Assembly (NCBI RefSeq): GCF_000211415.1
Contig: NZ_GL890780.1
Coordinates: 113,814-177,813 of the forward strand
Length of the DNA: 64,000 nt
Source: Enterobacter mori LMG 25706
GTDB taxonomy: Bacteria > Pseudomonadota > Gammaproteobacteria > Enterobacterales > Enterobacteriaceae
Direction: 5' to 3'
Numbering within the stretch: the first letter of the stretch is position 1; every line of letters begins with the position of its first letter. The notes below the pieces were generated by a model. The model was given only the letters and a program-made list of their open reading frames with translations. It searched no databases and was not told the origin of the DNA. Shown in pieces: positions 18,325 to 28,685 of this stretch. The translations under genes were made by a program, and so were the position numbers.

Positions 18325-19387
18325 TCAATCTAACCCGTGGGGTACCACTGAAGCAGCGGACAGCGCTGCACAATCTGCCGACGCGTGGGGTTCCACGCCA
18401 GCGCCGACCGATGGCGGCGGTGCGGCAGACTGGCTGAACAGCGCGCCCGCGCCTGCGCCAGAACACTTCAACATTATGGATCCGTTCCACAAAACGCTGA
18501 TCCCGCTGGACAGCTGGGTTACGGAGGGGATCGACTGGGTGGTCACCCACTTCCGTCCGGTCTTCCAGGGGATCCGCGTCCCGGTGGATTACATCCTGAA
18601 CGGCTTCCAGCAGCTGATGCTGGGCATGCCAGCACCGGTGGCGATTATCCTGTTCTCCCTGATCGCCTGGCAGTTCGGTAGCGCGGGCATGGGGGTCGCC
18701 ACGCTGATCTCGCTGATTGCCATTGGCGCGATTGGCGCGTGGCCGCAGGCGATGATCACCCTGGCACTGGTGCTGACCGCCCTGCTCTTCTGCGTTGTCA
18801 TCGGCTTACCGATGGGGATCTGGCTGGCGCGCAGCCCGCGGGCCGCGAAGATTATTCGTCCGCTGCTGGATGCGATGCAGACCACGCCGGCGTTCGTCTA
18901 TCTGGTGCCGATCGTGATGCTGTTCGGCATCGGCAACGTGCCGGGGGTAGTGGTGACCATTATCTTCGCCCTGCCGCCGATTATCCGTCTGACCATTCTG
19001 GGGATTAACCAGGTGCCAGCGGATCTGATCGAAGCCTCACGTTCCTTCGGCGCCAGCCCGCGTCAGATGCTGTTCAAAGTTCAGCTTCCGCTGGCGATGC
19101 CGACCATCATGGCGGGCGTTAACCAGACGCTGATGCTGGCCCTGTCGATGGTGGTGATCGCCTCGATGATCGCCGTTGGCGGACTGGGCCAGATGGTGCT
19201 GCGCGGTATTGGCCGTCTCGACATGGGGCTGGCTACCGTCGGCGGCGTCGGCATCGTGATCCTCGCCATTATTCTTGACCGCCTGACTCAGGCCGTCGGT
19301 CGTGATTCACGCAGTCGCGGCAACCGTCGCTGGTATACCACCGGCCCCGTCGGGTTACTCACCCGCCCTTTCACGAAGTCAAAATAA
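18317..19387 (+). CDS. proW: glycine betaine/proline ABC transporter permease ProW
   Basis: A 356-residue inner-membrane permease. A long hydrophilic N-terminal region (about 1-95, rich in Ala, Ser and Trp, e.g. [12 protein letters not shown]) precedes the membrane domain, and the EAA loop [20 protein letters not shown] contacts ProV. It is translated from an ATG inside the end of proV. Confidence 0.97.
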   Translation: MADQSNPWGTTEAADSAAQSADAWGSTPAPTDGGGAADWLNSAPAPAPEHFNIMDPFHKTLIPLDSWVTEGIDWVVTHFRPVFQGIRVPVDYILNGFQQLMLGMPAPVAIILFSLIAWQFGSAGMGVATLISLIAIGAIGAWPQAMITLALVLTALLFCVVIGLPMGIWLARSPRAAKIIRPLLDAMQTTPAFVYLVPIVMLFGIGNVPGVVVTIIFALPPIIRLTILGINQVPADLIEASRSFGASPRQMLFKVQLPLAMPTIMAGVNQTLMLALSMVVIASMIAVGGLGQMVLRGIGRLDMGLATVGGVGIVILAIILDRLTQAVGRDSRSRGNRRWYTTGPVGLLTRPFTKSK

Positions 19388-19396
19388 GGAACAACG

Positions 19397-20392
19397 ATGC
19401 GACATAACGTCCTTTTTGCCACAGCGTTTGCCACCCTTGTCTCCACCAGCACGTTTGCGGCTGAGCTGCCTGGCAAAGGCATTACCGTACAGCCGGTGCA
19501 GAGCACCATTTCGGAAGAGAGCTTCCAGACGCAGATCGTCAGCCGCGCGCTGGAGAAGCTGGGCTACACGGTCAACACGCCGAGTGAAGTGGATTACAAC
19601 GTGGGCTACACCTCGATTGCCTCCGGTGACGCCACCTTCACCGCGGTGAACTGGCAACCGCTGCACGACGACATGTATGCCGCCGCCGGTGGCGACAAGA
19701 AGTTCTACCGCGAAGGCACCTTCGTCACGGGCGCGGCGCAAGGGTATCTGATCGACAAGAAAACCGCCGATCAGTACCACATCACCAATATTGAACAGCT
19801 GAAAGATCCGAAGATCGCCAAACTGTTCGACACCAACGGTGACGGTAAAGCCGACATGATGGGCTGCTCGCCGGGCTGGGGCTGTGAAGCGGTGATTAAC
19901 CACCAGAACAAAGCCTTCGATCTGGCGAAAACCGTCGACGTGAGCCACGGTAACTACTCCGCGATGATGGCCGACACCATTGCCCGCTTCAAAGAGGGTA
20001 AACCGGTGATCTACTACACCTGGACGCCGTACTGGGTGAGCGACGTGCTGAAGCCAGGTAAAGACGTGGTGTGGCTGCAGGTGCCGTTCTCCTCCCTGCC
20101 GGGCGAGCAGAAAGATATCGACACCAGGCTGCCGAACGGCATGAACTACGGCTTCCCGGTGAACACCATGCATATCGTCGCCAACAAAGCCTGGGCAGAG
20201 AAAAACCCGGCGGCGGCGAAGCTGTTCTCGGTGATGAAGCTGCCGCTGGCGGACATCAATGCCCAGAACGCCATGATGCATGCGGGTAAATCGTCAGAAG
20301 CGGATGTGAAAGGCCACGTGGACGGTTGGATCAAAGCCCACCAGCAGCAGTTTGACGGCTGGGTGAAAGAGGCGCTTGACGCGCAGAAGTAA
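19397..20392 (+). CDS. proX: glycine betaine-binding periplasmic protein ProX
   Basis: A 331-residue binding protein with a Sec signal peptide; cleavage is likely after STFA (about residue 21). The mature protein holds the tryptophan cage ([20 protein letters not shown]) that binds quaternary ammonium groups. It completes the proVWX operon and is followed by a repeat cluster. Confidence 0.97.
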   Translation: MRHNVLFATAFATLVSTSTFAAELPGKGITVQPVQSTISEESFQTQIVSRALEKLGYTVNTPSEVDYNVGYTSIASGDATFTAVNWQPLHDDMYAAAGGDKKFYREGTFVTGAAQGYLIDKKTADQYHITNIEQLKDPKIAKLFDTNGDGKADMMGCSPGWGCEAVINHQNKAFDLAKTVDVSHGNYSAMMADTIARFKEGKPVIYYTWTPYWVSDVLKPGKDVVWLQVPFSSLPGEQKDIDTRLPNGMNYGFPVNTMHIVANKAWAEKNPAAAKLFSVMKLPLADINAQNAMMHAGKSSEADVKGHVDGWIKAHQQQFDGWVKEALDAQK

Positions 20393-20400
20393 AACATTTT

Positions 20401-20477
20401 CCCTCACCCCAGCCTCTCCCGAAGGGAGAGGGTGTTAGCGTTCCCTCTCCCTTCGGGAGAGGGTTAGGGTGAGGGGT
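20401..20477. repeat. paired CCCTCACCC repeats after proX
   Basis: Two head-to-head copies of the CCCTCACCC...CTCTCCC family, each with its own GAAGGGAGAGG-type hairpin. Transcripts from proVWX would end in a long stem-loop here, which may help termination or mRNA stability. Confidence 0.85.
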
Positions 20478-20579
20478 TAAACCGCACAAACACACACATA
20501 ACAATCCCCCAACATTCACCATCATTGGTTATTATGGTTTCCGGAAATATAATCACTCAACTAACGATTCCTGAAACTA

Positions 20580-21764
20580 ATGACAAAAACAACTCAGGGG
20601 CTTAGCCCCGCACTCATCCTTTTAATGTCCGTGGCAACGGGTCTGGCAGTCGCCAGCAACTACTACGCGCAGCCTCTTCTCGACACCATCGCCCGCGCGT
20701 TCAATCTCTCAGCCAGCTCCGCAGGCTTTATCGTCACTGCCGCCCAGCTTGGCTATGCCGCCGGGCTGCTGTTCCTGGTGCCGCTCGGCGATATGTTTGA
20801 ACGCCGGATGCTGATCGTCTCCATGACCCTGCTGGCGGCCGGTGGGATGTTGATCACCGCCAGCAGCCAGTCGCTGACGATGATGATTATCGGTACCGCC
20901 CTTACGGGACTGTTTTCCGTGGTGGCGCAAATTCTGGTGCCGCTGGCGGCAACGCTCGCTTCACCGGAAAAGCGCGGCAAAGTGGTAGGCACCATCATGA
21001 GCGGCCTGCTGCTGGGGATTTTACTGGCGCGAACCGTCGCCGGGCTGCTGGCTAGCCTCGGCGGCTGGCGCACCGTTTACTGGGTGGCGAGCGTGTTGAT
21101 GGTAGTGATGGCACTGGCGCTGTGGCGCGGGCTGCCGAAAGTGAAGCAAGAGAACCATCTTAACTACCCTCAGCTTCTGGCCTCCGTGTTCAGCCTGTTC
21201 ACGCACGATAAACTGCTGCGCACCCGCGCTCTGCTGGGGTGTTTCACCTTCGCCAACTTCAGCATTCTCTGGACGTCGATGGCCTTTTTGTTGGCCGCAC
21301 CGCCGTTTAACTATTCCGAAGGGGTGATTGGTCTGTTTGGTCTGGCCGGTGCGGCGGGCGCGCTGGGCGCACGACCGGCGGGTGGGCTGGCTGACAAAGG
21401 CAAATCGCACATGACCACGACTGCCGGGCTGGTTTTACTTCTGCTCTCCTGGGCGGCTATCTGGTACGGGCACGTCTCCGTGCTGGCGCTGATCGTCGGT
21501 ATTCTGGTGCTCGACCTGACCGTCCAGGGCGTGCATATCACCAACCAGACCGTCATTTACCGCGTGAAGCCAGAAGCGCGAAACCGCCTCACGGCCGGAT
21601 ACATGACCAGCTACTTTATCGGTGGTGCTGCAGGTTCGTTGATTTCTGCTTCCGCATGGCAGCATGCGGGCTGGACAGGCGTGTGCGCCATCGGCGCCAT
21701 CATGGCGGTGCTGAATCTGCTGGTCTGGTGGCGTGGCTATCACCGCCAGGAAGCAATTCACTAA
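20580..21764 (+). CDS. ygaY: MFS transporter YgaY, intact
   Basis: A 394-residue major facilitator with 12 predicted helices. The motif-A loop GDMFERRMLIV lies at about 64-74 and ASNYYAQPLLDTIAR is near the N-terminus, features shared with drug/sugar exporters of the YgaY type. In E. coli K-12 the gene is interrupted (pseudogene); here the reading frame is complete. Substrate unknown. It lies just before the emrRAB drug-resistance operon but has its own upstream region. Confidence 0.85.
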   Translation: MTKTTQGLSPALILLMSVATGLAVASNYYAQPLLDTIARAFNLSASSAGFIVTAAQLGYAAGLLFLVPLGDMFERRMLIVSMTLLAAGGMLITASSQSLTMMIIGTALTGLFSVVAQILVPLAATLASPEKRGKVVGTIMSGLLLGILLARTVAGLLASLGGWRTVYWVASVLMVVMALALWRGLPKVKQENHLNYPQLLASVFSLFTHDKLLRTRALLGCFTFANFSILWTSMAFLLAAPPFNYSEGVIGLFGLAGAAGALGARPAGGLADKGKSHMTTTAGLVLLLLSWAAIWYGHVSVLALIVGILVLDLTVQGVHITNQTVIYRVKPEARNRLTAGYMTSYFIGGAAGSLISASAWQHAGWTGVCAIGAIMAVLNLLVWWRGYHRQEAIH

Positions 21765-22078
21765 GATTTACACTGCTTTAGGCCTCCTGGGGTGTAAAGG
21801 GGGCCTGCATCTGTTAATGTTAACGCAATTATTTATTCCAGAAATTTTAATGTGGGTGACATATTTAGTATACGCATGAATAGCTCAGCCCCCCATCCTC
21901 ACCTCCCCTCTTCAACGGGTTCATACCCTACGCTTTCTGTGCTCACCGGGTCACGGACTTACCCGGCGCTTTCTGATGGTGACATACGTTTGGCGGATAT
22001 AACCGCACAAATAATTGATTTACATTATTTGTCACTGTCGTTACTATATCGGCTGTAATTAATGAGGTTATGCCCAAA
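21765..22078. promoter_or_regulatory. ygaY-emrR intergenic region
   Basis: 314 bases. It contains an inverted repeat TTTACAC...GTGTAAA near 21767-21799 just after ygaY, possibly a weak terminator, and an AT-rich section before emrR that must hold the emr promoter with its EmrR operator. The ORF at 21852-22058 has no recognisable product and is dismissed. Confidence 0.5.
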
Positions 22079-22609
22079 ATGGATAGTTCGTTTACGCCCA
22101 TTGAACAAATGCTTAAATTCCGCGCCAGTCGTCATGAGGACTTCCCTTATCAGGAAATCCTGCTGACTCGCCTGTGCATGCACATGCAGGGTAAGTTGCT
22201 GGAAAACCGTAATAAAATGCTGAACGCTCAAGGGATTAACGAGACGTTGTTTATGGCGTTAATTACGCTGCAGTCTCAGGAAAACCACAGCATTCAGCCG
22301 TCTGAGCTGAGCTGCGCGCTGGGTTCATCCCGTACCAATGCGACCCGTATCGCTGATGAACTGGAAAAACGCGGCTGGATTGAGCGCCGTGAAAGCGACA
22401 ACGACCGCCGCTGTCTGCACCTGCAACTGACCGATAAAGGTCACGAATTCCTGCGTGAGGTGCTGCCACCTCAGCACAATTGCCTGCACAAACTCTGGTC
22501 TGTCCTCAGCACCGCCGAGCGAGACCAGCTTGAGCACATCACTCGCAAGCTGCTCACCCGCCTGGACCAGATGGATGAAGACGGCGCCATCCTTGAGGCG
22601 CTGCGCTAA
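22079..22609 (+). CDS. emrR: MarR-family repressor EmrR (MprA)
   Basis: A 176-residue MarR-type winged-helix repressor of the emrAB pump. The start [12 protein letters not shown] equals the E. coli N-terminus, so I use the ATG at 22079 rather than 22070. The recognition region [19 protein letters not shown] at about 85-103 is unchanged. Uncouplers and salicylate-like ligands relieve repression in E. coli. It precedes emrA by 128 bases on the same strand. Confidence 0.96.
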   Translation: MDSSFTPIEQMLKFRASRHEDFPYQEILLTRLCMHMQGKLLENRNKMLNAQGINETLFMALITLQSQENHSIQPSELSCALGSSRTNATRIADELEKRGWIERRESDNDRRCLHLQLTDKGHEFLREVLPPQHNCLHKLWSVLSTAERDQLEHITRKLLTRLDQMDEDGAILEALR

Positions 22610-22737
22610 CGCGACGACACGCTCGAATATCCTGATTTAAAAAAGAAAACTGACAGGCCAGCACGTCAAACTGCTGGCCTTTCTGACAACAGGTCGGCTC
22701 AGCCGATGTGAAAATAAGAAGATCGTGGAGAACAACA

Positions 22738-23910
22738 ATGAGCGCAAATGCGGAGAATACCAACCCGCAGCAACCGGCCAACAAGAAAGGCAAACGTAAG
22801 AACGCCCTTCTTCTGTTGACCTTGCTCTTTATTATTATTGCCGTGGCATATGGGATCTATTGGTTTTTAGTATTGCGTCATGCTGAAGAGACTGACGATG
22901 CATACGTGGCAGGGAACCAGGTTCAAATTATGGCGCAGGTGTCGGGCAGCGTGACGAAAGTCTGGGCTGACAATACCGACTTTGTGCAAAAAGGGGATGT
23001 GCTGGTCACGCTCGATCCGACCGACGCCCAACAGGCATTCGAAAAAGCACAGACAGAGCTGGCCTCCAGCGTCCGTCAAACTCGCCAGCTGATGATCAAC
23101 AGCAAACAGCTTCAGGCCAGCATCGACGTGCAGAAAACCGCACTGGCGCAGGCGCAGAGCGACCTCAATCGTCGTGTTCCTCTCGGCACCGCCAACCTGA
23201 TTGGCCGTGAAGAGCTGCAGCACGCCCGCGACGCCGTTGCCAGCGCGCAGGCTCAGCTGGACGTGGCGATCCAACAGTACAACGCGAACCAGGCGATGGT
23301 GCTGGGCACCAGTCTGGAAAACCAGCCAGCCGTTAAGCAGGCGGCGACCGAAGTGCGTAACGCATGGCTTGCCCTGCAGCGTACCAAAATCGTCAGCCCG
23401 ATGACCGGCTACGTCTCCCGTCGTTCCGTGCAGCCAGGCGCGCAGATTGGCACCACGACGCCACTGATGGCGGTCGTTCCCGCGAACAATCTGTGGGTGG
23501 ATGCGAACTTCAAAGAGACGCAGCTTGCACATATGCGTATCGGCCAGACGGCGACCGTTATCAGTGACATCTACGGCGATGACGTGAAGTACACCGGTAA
23601 AGTGGTCGGCCTGGACATGGGGACCGGCAGCGCCTTCTCCCTGCTGCCTGCGCAGAACGCCACCGGTAACTGGATCAAAGTGGTTCAGCGTCTGCCGGTG
23701 CGTATCGAGCTGGATGCCAAACAGCTGGCGGATCACCCGCTGCGTATCGGTCTTTCCACGCTGGTGACGGTCGACACCGCCAACCGCGACGGTCAGATCC
23801 TCGCAAGCCAGGTGCGCAGCAGCCCGGCTTATGAAAGTAACGCCCGTGAAATTAGCCTCGATCCGGTCAACAAGCTGATCGATGACATCGTGAAGGCAAA
23901 CGCCGGTTAA
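22738..23910 (+). CDS. emrA: multidrug efflux membrane fusion protein EmrA
   Basis: A 390-residue periplasmic adaptor with a single N-terminal membrane helix (about 26-46), a coiled-coil hairpin (about 95-215) and a barrel-sandwich/beta-barrel domain. It links EmrB to TolC for export of hydrophobic uncouplers and nalidixic acid. The ATG at 22738 has GTGGAG upstream. emrB follows after 16 bases. Confidence 0.96.
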   Translation: MSANAENTNPQQPANKKGKRKNALLLLTLLFIIIAVAYGIYWFLVLRHAEETDDAYVAGNQVQIMAQVSGSVTKVWADNTDFVQKGDVLVTLDPTDAQQAFEKAQTELASSVRQTRQLMINSKQLQASIDVQKTALAQAQSDLNRRVPLGTANLIGREELQHARDAVASAQAQLDVAIQQYNANQAMVLGTSLENQPAVKQAATEVRNAWLALQRTKIVSPMTGYVSRRSVQPGAQIGTTTPLMAVVPANNLWVDANFKETQLAHMRIGQTATVISDIYGDDVKYTGKVVGLDMGTGSAFSLLPAQNATGNWIKVVQRLPVRIELDAKQLADHPLRIGLSTLVTVDTANRDGQILASQVRSSPAYESNAREISLDPVNKLIDDIVKANAG

Positions 23911-23926
23911 TCCGAAGGTGAGCGTT

Positions 23927-25474
23927 ATGCAACAGCAAAAGCCGCAAAAACCGCTGGAAGGCGCGCAGCTGGTCATTATGACCATTGCGCTGTCTCTGGC
24001 GACATTCATGCAGGTGCTGGACTCCACCATCGCAAACGTGGCGATCCCTACTATCGCCGGGAACCTTGGCTCATCGCTGAGCCAGGGAACCTGGGTCATT
24101 ACCTCGTTCGGGGTGGCAAACGCCATCTCCATTCCCATCACCGGCTGGCTGGCGAAGCGCGCCGGCGCAGTGAAGCTGTTCCTGTGGTCAACGGTATTGT
24201 TCGTTCTCGCCTCCTGGGCGTGCGGCATGTCCAACAGCCTGACGATGCTGATTTTCTTCCGCGTCATTCAGGGGATTGTGGCAGGGCCGTTGATTCCGCT
24301 GTCGCAGAGTTTACTGCTGAACAACTACCCGCCCGCCAAACGCTCCATTGCGCTGGCGCTGTGGTCAATGACCGTAATTGTCGCGCCGATTTGCGGACCG
24401 ATTCTCGGTGGCTACATCAGCGATAACTACCACTGGGGCTGGATCTTCTTTATCAACGTACCGATTGGTGCGCTGGTCGTGTTCATGACCCTGCAGTCTC
24501 TGCGCGGTCGCGAAACGCGTACCGAGCAGCGGCGAATTGATGGCGTGGGGCTGGCGTTGCTGGTCGTCGGCATTGGTAGCCTGCAGATCATGCTCGACCG
24601 GGGTAAAGAGCTGGACTGGTTTGCCTCGTCGGAAATCATCGTCCTCACGGTCGTTGCCGTGGTCGCTATCAGCTTCCTGATTGTGTGGGAACTGACGGAC
24701 GACAACCCGATAGTCGACCTGTCGCTGTTTAAGTCGCGAAACTTCACCATCGGCTGTCTGTGTATCAGCCTCGCCTACATGCTCTACTTCGGCGCGATCG
24801 TTCTGCTGCCGCAGCTATTGCAGGAGGTATACGGCTATACCGCGACCTGGGCGGGGCTGGCCTCTGCGCCTGTGGGGTTAATACCGGTTCTGCTGTCGCC
24901 GATTATTGGTCGTTTCGCCCATAAGCTCGACATGCGCAGGCTGGTGACGTTCAGCTTCATCATGTACGCCGTCTGCTTCTACTGGCGCGCGTATACGTTC
25001 GAACCGGGAATGGACTTTGGCGCGTCCGCGTGGCCGCAGTTTATTCAGGGCTTTGCCGTGGCATGCTTCTTTATGCCACTGACCACCATTACGCTTTCCG
25101 GCTTACCGCCTGAGCGCATGGCGGCGGCATCGAGCCTGTCGAACTTTACCCGAACGCTGGCGGGCTCCATCGGGACGTCGATCACCACGACGCTGTGGAC
25201 CAACCGGGAATCATTGCACCATGCGCAGTTGACCGAAGCAGTGAACCCGTTCAACCCGAATGCTCAGCAGATGTATAGCCAGCTGGAGGGAATGGGGATG
25301 ACGGAGCAACAGGCGTCCGGCTGGATTGCTCAGCAGATCACCAACCAGGGGCTGATTATCTCGGCAAACGAGATTTTCTGGATATCAGCGGGGATCTTTA
25401 TCGTCCTGCTGGGGCTGGTGTGGTTTGCTAAACCCCCGTTTGGCGCCGGTAGCGGCGGCGGCGGTGCGCACTAG
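23927..25474 (+). CDS. emrB: multidrug efflux MFS transporter EmrB
   Basis: A 515-residue DHA2-family transporter with 14 predicted helices. The N-terminus QLVIMTIALSLATFMQVLDS and motif C (APICGPILGGYIS) fit EmrB. I use the ATG at 23927 (E. coli-like start MQQQKP), with AAGGTGAG upstream; a GTG at 23918 is possible. The C-terminus ends in a glycine-rich tail (FGAGSGGGGAH). Confidence 0.96.
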   Translation: MQQQKPQKPLEGAQLVIMTIALSLATFMQVLDSTIANVAIPTIAGNLGSSLSQGTWVITSFGVANAISIPITGWLAKRAGAVKLFLWSTVLFVLASWACGMSNSLTMLIFFRVIQGIVAGPLIPLSQSLLLNNYPPAKRSIALALWSMTVIVAPICGPILGGYISDNYHWGWIFFINVPIGALVVFMTLQSLRGRETRTEQRRIDGVGLALLVVGIGSLQIMLDRGKELDWFASSEIIVLTVVAVVAISFLIVWELTDDNPIVDLSLFKSRNFTIGCLCISLAYMLYFGAIVLLPQLLQEVYGYTATWAGLASAPVGLIPVLLSPIIGRFAHKLDMRRLVTFSFIMYAVCFYWRAYTFEPGMDFGASAWPQFIQGFAVACFFMPLTTITLSGLPPERMAAASSLSNFTRTLAGSIGTSITTTLWTNRESLHHAQLTEAVNPFNPNAQQMYSQLEGMGMTEQQASGWIAQQITNQGLIISANEIFWISAGIFIVLLGLVWFAKPPFGAGSGGGGAH

Positions 25475-25489
25475 TCCTGTGCGCAGGAT

Positions 25490-25571
25490 GCCGGGTTGCG
25501 GCTACGCCTTACCCGGCCTACGATAACCGGGCCATCATTCGTAGGCCCGGTAAGCGTAGCGCCACCGGGCA
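25490..25571. repeat. REP-type palindrome after emrB
   Basis: Two inverted arms, TGCCGGGTTGCGGCTACGCC and a matching CGTAGCGCCACCGGGCA arm, of the same family as the repeat at 218-293. It marks the border between the emr operon and the accessory leuA-like gene. Confidence 0.85.
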
Positions 25572-25671
25572 ACCGCCCCGGCTGTCCAGTACGCGACAGC
25601 AATTGTCAGTTTCGATAAAGCAGCGCGCCTGAAATCGATTCACGATAGTGAAAAGACAACAGGAGCGCATC

Positions 25672-27327
25672 ATGCTGAACACACCCGCCGACAAGTACCA
25701 ACCTTATCCCACGCTTTCCCTGCCTGACCGCCGCTGGCCGGAGCAACGCATCACCCGCGCGCCGCGCTGGCTCTCAACCGACTTACGCGACGGCAACCAG
25801 GCGCTTGCCGAGCCGATGGACAGCGCACGCAAGCTGCAGTTCTGGAACCTACTGCTGGGCTGCGGATTCAAAGAGATTGAGGTGGCCTTCCCGTCCGCCT
25901 CCCAGACCGACTTCAATTTTGTGCGTCAGCTGATTGAAGAAAACCGCATTCCGGATGACGTCACGATTCAGGTGTTAACCCAGGCGCGGGAAGATCTCAT
26001 CCGTCGCACTTTTGAATCCCTGCGCGGTGCGAAACAGGCCACCGTCCATCTGTATAACGCCACCGCCCCGCTGTTCCGCCGCCTGGTGTTCGGCATGGAG
26101 AAAGCGCAAGTCGTCGAGCTGGCAACGCGCGCCACGCGCCTTATTCGTCAACTGTGTGAAGAGAACCCGGATATCCGCTGGCAGTACGAGTACTCCCCGG
26201 AGACCTTCTGCTTTACCGAACCGGCGTTTGCGCTGGAGATTTGTGAAGCGGTGGCGGAGATCTGGCAGCCGTGCGATGCGCGGCCAATGGTGATTAATTT
26301 ACCCGCAACCGTCGAAGTGAGCACCCCGAACGTCTACGCCGATCAGATCGAGTATTTCTGCCGCCACTTCAGCCGCCGCCGCGATGTCTGCATCAGCGTG
26401 CATCCGCATAACGACCGCGGCACCGGCGTCGCCAGCGCGGAGCTGGCCATGATGGCAGGCGCAGACCGCGTGGAGGGCTGCCTGTTTGGCAACGGCGAGC
26501 GCACGGGCAACGTCTGCCTGGTGACGCTGGCGATGAATCTTTACAGCCAGGGCGTTAGCCCGAATCTGGACTTTAGCGACATGAACCGCGTAGTGGAAGT
26601 GGTGGAAGCCTGTAACCAGCTGCCTGTGCATCCGCGCCATCCGTGGGCGGGGCGGCTGGCCTATACCGCCTTCTCCGGCTCGCACCAGGACGCGATCAAA
26701 AAAGGCTTTGATGCCCGTCAGCCTGGCGAGCGCTGGGAGATGCCCTATCTGCCCGTCGATCCGCAGGATATCGGCTGTACCTATGAAGCGGTGATCCGCG
26801 TGAACAGCCAGTCGGGCAAAAGCGGCAGCGCGTGGCTCATCGAACAGAACCATGGCCTGAAATTACCCCGCGCCCTGCAGCAGGATTTCAGCCAGCACGT
26901 GCAGCAGGAAACCGATCGCCACGGGAAAGAGATGACGCAAAATGCGCTGTGGCAGCTGTTCCGCACCCGCTACGGCCTGATAGCGACACCGCAGTATGCG
27001 CTGCAATCCTACCGCAGCGACAGCCAGCAGGACGGCCAGCTGCACTTAACGGCAAGCATCTATACGCAGGGGGGAACGCGCCAGCTTGAGGGTCAGGGTA
27101 ACGGTCTGCTTTCTGCCGCCGCTCAGGGCTTAAGCCGCTGGGTCAACGCCCTGTTCGTGATTAAGGATTACCACGAGCATACGTTAGGCGAACGCAGCGA
27201 CAGCCGCTCGGTGGCCTACATCCGCTGCCTGTTCCAGGACGGCAGCAGCCGCTGGGGCGTGGGCATTGACAGCGACGTGGCGCGCGCGTCGCTTCAGGCG
27301 CTGTTCAACGCCGTCAGTCGTTCTTAA
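25672..27327 (+). CDS. LeuA-type 2-isopropylmalate synthase, long (LeuA2) form
   Basis: A 551-residue member of the DRE-TIM aldolase family that condenses acetyl-CoA with a 2-oxo acid. Active-site elements are DLRDGNQA at 37-44 (catalytic Arg and metal-binding Asp), HPHNDRGTG (metal His pair) and GNGERTGN. The overall pattern (DKYQPYPTLSLPDRRWP at the N-terminus, C-terminal regulatory domain from about 420) matches the actinobacterial-type LeuA rather than the enterobacterial leu-operon enzyme. So this is probably a second enzyme with a different 2-oxo acid or a special growth role (inference). The ATG at 25672 follows AGGAGCG. Its 3' end overlaps the AraC gene by 14 bases. Confidence 0.88.
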   Translation: MLNTPADKYQPYPTLSLPDRRWPEQRITRAPRWLSTDLRDGNQALAEPMDSARKLQFWNLLLGCGFKEIEVAFPSASQTDFNFVRQLIEENRIPDDVTIQVLTQAREDLIRRTFESLRGAKQATVHLYNATAPLFRRLVFGMEKAQVVELATRATRLIRQLCEENPDIRWQYEYSPETFCFTEPAFALEICEAVAEIWQPCDARPMVINLPATVEVSTPNVYADQIEYFCRHFSRRRDVCISVHPHNDRGTGVASAELAMMAGADRVEGCLFGNGERTGNVCLVTLAMNLYSQGVSPNLDFSDMNRVVEVVEACNQLPVHPRHPWAGRLAYTAFSGSHQDAIKKGFDARQPGERWEMPYLPVDPQDIGCTYEAVIRVNSQSGKSGSAWLIEQNHGLKLPRALQQDFSQHVQQETDRHGKEMTQNALWQLFRTRYGLIATPQYALQSYRSDSQQDGQLHLTASIYTQGGTRQLEGQGNGLLSAAAQGLSRWVNALFVIKDYHEHTLGERSDSRSVAYIRCLFQDGSSRWGVGIDSDVARASLQALFNAVSRS

Positions 27328-28078
27328 AGTAATCGCTGGGTGAAGTTCCCATCACCCGGCGGAACATCGCCGTAAAGGCGCTGTGACTGCCATAACCCAG
27401 ATCCAGCGCCACACGCAGCACCGGCTGGCCCTGCGCCAGCCGCACTAAGGCTTCCAGCAGGCGCGCCCTTCTCACCCACTCACCGTAGCTTAATCCTGTC
27501 TGCTGCTGAAAATGGCGGTTCAGGGTACGCTCGCTCATCCCTACCATGCTCGCGGCCTGCACGCTGCTCCAGCTTTCCCCTGCTTTTTGCCGGATTTCCA
27601 GACACAGATGGCGTAATGCCTCACTTTCTGGCTCCGGCAGATAAAACGGCAATGCCGGCATCATGCGGATTTCATCGAGGATCAGCTCATAGACACGTTC
27701 ATCCCGGCTGCCGGGTGAGTACGATTCAGGTAAAGCAAGGGAGACGAGGATCAGCTCGCGCAACAGCGGCGTGATCTGCACGATCTGGCAGGTGGCCGGG
27801 AGATCGGCGCGGGCCAGCGGATCGATAAACAGCGTGCGGGCTGCGACATTGCCGGTGATTCGAAGAGAGTGCTGTGTCCCGGCAGGGAGCCAGACGCCGC
27901 GACCGGGCGGCACTACCCAGCTGCCGGATGCGGTATCGACCCGCACTACGCCAGTCAGGCTGTGCAACAGCTGAGCGCAGTTGTGCTGGTGCCACGGCTC
28001 GCTGTCGCCGTGAACGTAATCATGGGCAAACGGAACGAGGGGGCGATGGGTAAAGGAGAAGGTTGCGGTTGTGGTCAT
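27314..28078 (-). CDS. AraC-family regulator, NimR-like
   Basis: A 254-residue regulator with an N-terminal cupin sensor (about 10-95; WHQHNCAQLLH) and a C-terminal double helix-turn-helix (about 150-254; MVGMSERTLNRHFQQQTG and LGYGSHSAFTAMFRRVMG). It resembles NimR/YeaM-type repressors that control neighbouring exporters. It converges with the LeuA2 gene, which may be a target or only a neighbour. Confidence 0.88.
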   Translation of the reverse strand: MTTTATFSFTHRPLVPFAHDYVHGDSEPWHQHNCAQLLHSLTGVVRVDTASGSWVVPPGRGVWLPAGTQHSLRITGNVAARTLFIDPLARADLPATCQIVQITPLLRELILVSLALPESYSPGSRDERVYELILDEIRMMPALPFYLPEPESEALRHLCLEIRQKAGESWSSVQAASMVGMSERTLNRHFQQQTGLSYGEWVRRARLLEALVRLAQGQPVLRVALDLGYGSHSAFTAMFRRVMGTSPSDYFKND

Positions 28079-28090
28079 GGGGTTAAACCA

Positions 28091-28122
28091 CCCTCACCCT
28101 ACCCTCTCCCGGTGGGAGAGGG
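28091..28122. repeat. CCCTCACCC repeat between araC-type gene and luxS
   Basis: One copy of the CCCTCACCCT/CTCTCCC...GGGAGAG family, directly upstream of the AraC-type gene and 11 bases after luxS. Confidence 0.8.
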
Positions 28123-28132
28123 AAAAGGTGCA

Positions 28133-28648
28133 CTAGATGTGCAGTTCCTGCAGTTTTTCTTTTGGCAGGGCCAGCTCGTCGTTGCTGTTCACGCGAACGT
28201 CGCGTTCGATGATGTGGCGCGCGATTTCCTGCGCTTCTTCCAGAGAGTGCATCTGGTAAGTCCCGCACTGGTAAACGTTCAGCTCAGGGATCTGGTTCTG
28301 CTCTTTCACCTTCAGCACATCTTCCATCGCCGCTTTCCACGCATCTGCAACGCGCGTCTCGTCAGGCACACCAATCAGGCTCATATAGAAACCGGTACGG
28401 CAGCCCATCGGAGAGATATCGATGATCTCAACGCCGTTGCCGTTCAGGTGGTCGCGCATGAAACCGGCGAACAGGTGCTCCAGCGTGTGAATGCCTTTCT
28501 CTGGCATCACTTCTTTATTTGGCACGCAGAAGCGCAGATCGAAAACGGTGATCGTGTCGCCGTGCGGGGTGTGCATGGTCTTCGCCACGCGGACTGCAGG
28601 TGCTTCCATACGGGTATGGTCGACAGTAAAGCTATCTAATAACGGCAT
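28133..28648 (-). CDS. luxS: S-ribosylhomocysteine lyase LuxS
   Basis: A 171-residue enzyme that splits S-ribosylhomocysteine into homocysteine and DPD, the precursor of autoinducer-2. The metal-binding HTLEH motif is at 54-58, Cys83 (catalytic) is in MGCRTGF, and Cys128 completes the metal site. Length equals the E. coli protein. The divergent sRNA gene micA lies in its promoter region. Confidence 0.97.
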   Translation of the reverse strand: MPLLDSFTVDHTRMEAPAVRVAKTMHTPHGDTITVFDLRFCVPNKEVMPEKGIHTLEHLFAGFMRDHLNGNGVEIIDISPMGCRTGFYMSLIGVPDETRVADAWKAAMEDVLKVKEQNQIPELNVYQCGTYQMHSLEEAQEIARHIIERDVRVNSNDELALPKEKLQELHI

Positions 28649-28685
28649 ACGTCACCTCCGATAGTGATTTTTTTTAAAATAAACT

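Noticed and set aside
21852-22058. 68-codon frame upstream of emrR
   Set aside because: No good start signal; lies in the emr promoter region.
22867-24267. 466-codon open frame opposite emrA/emrB
   Set aside because: Shadow of two well-known genes, His/Arg-rich translation with no family pattern.
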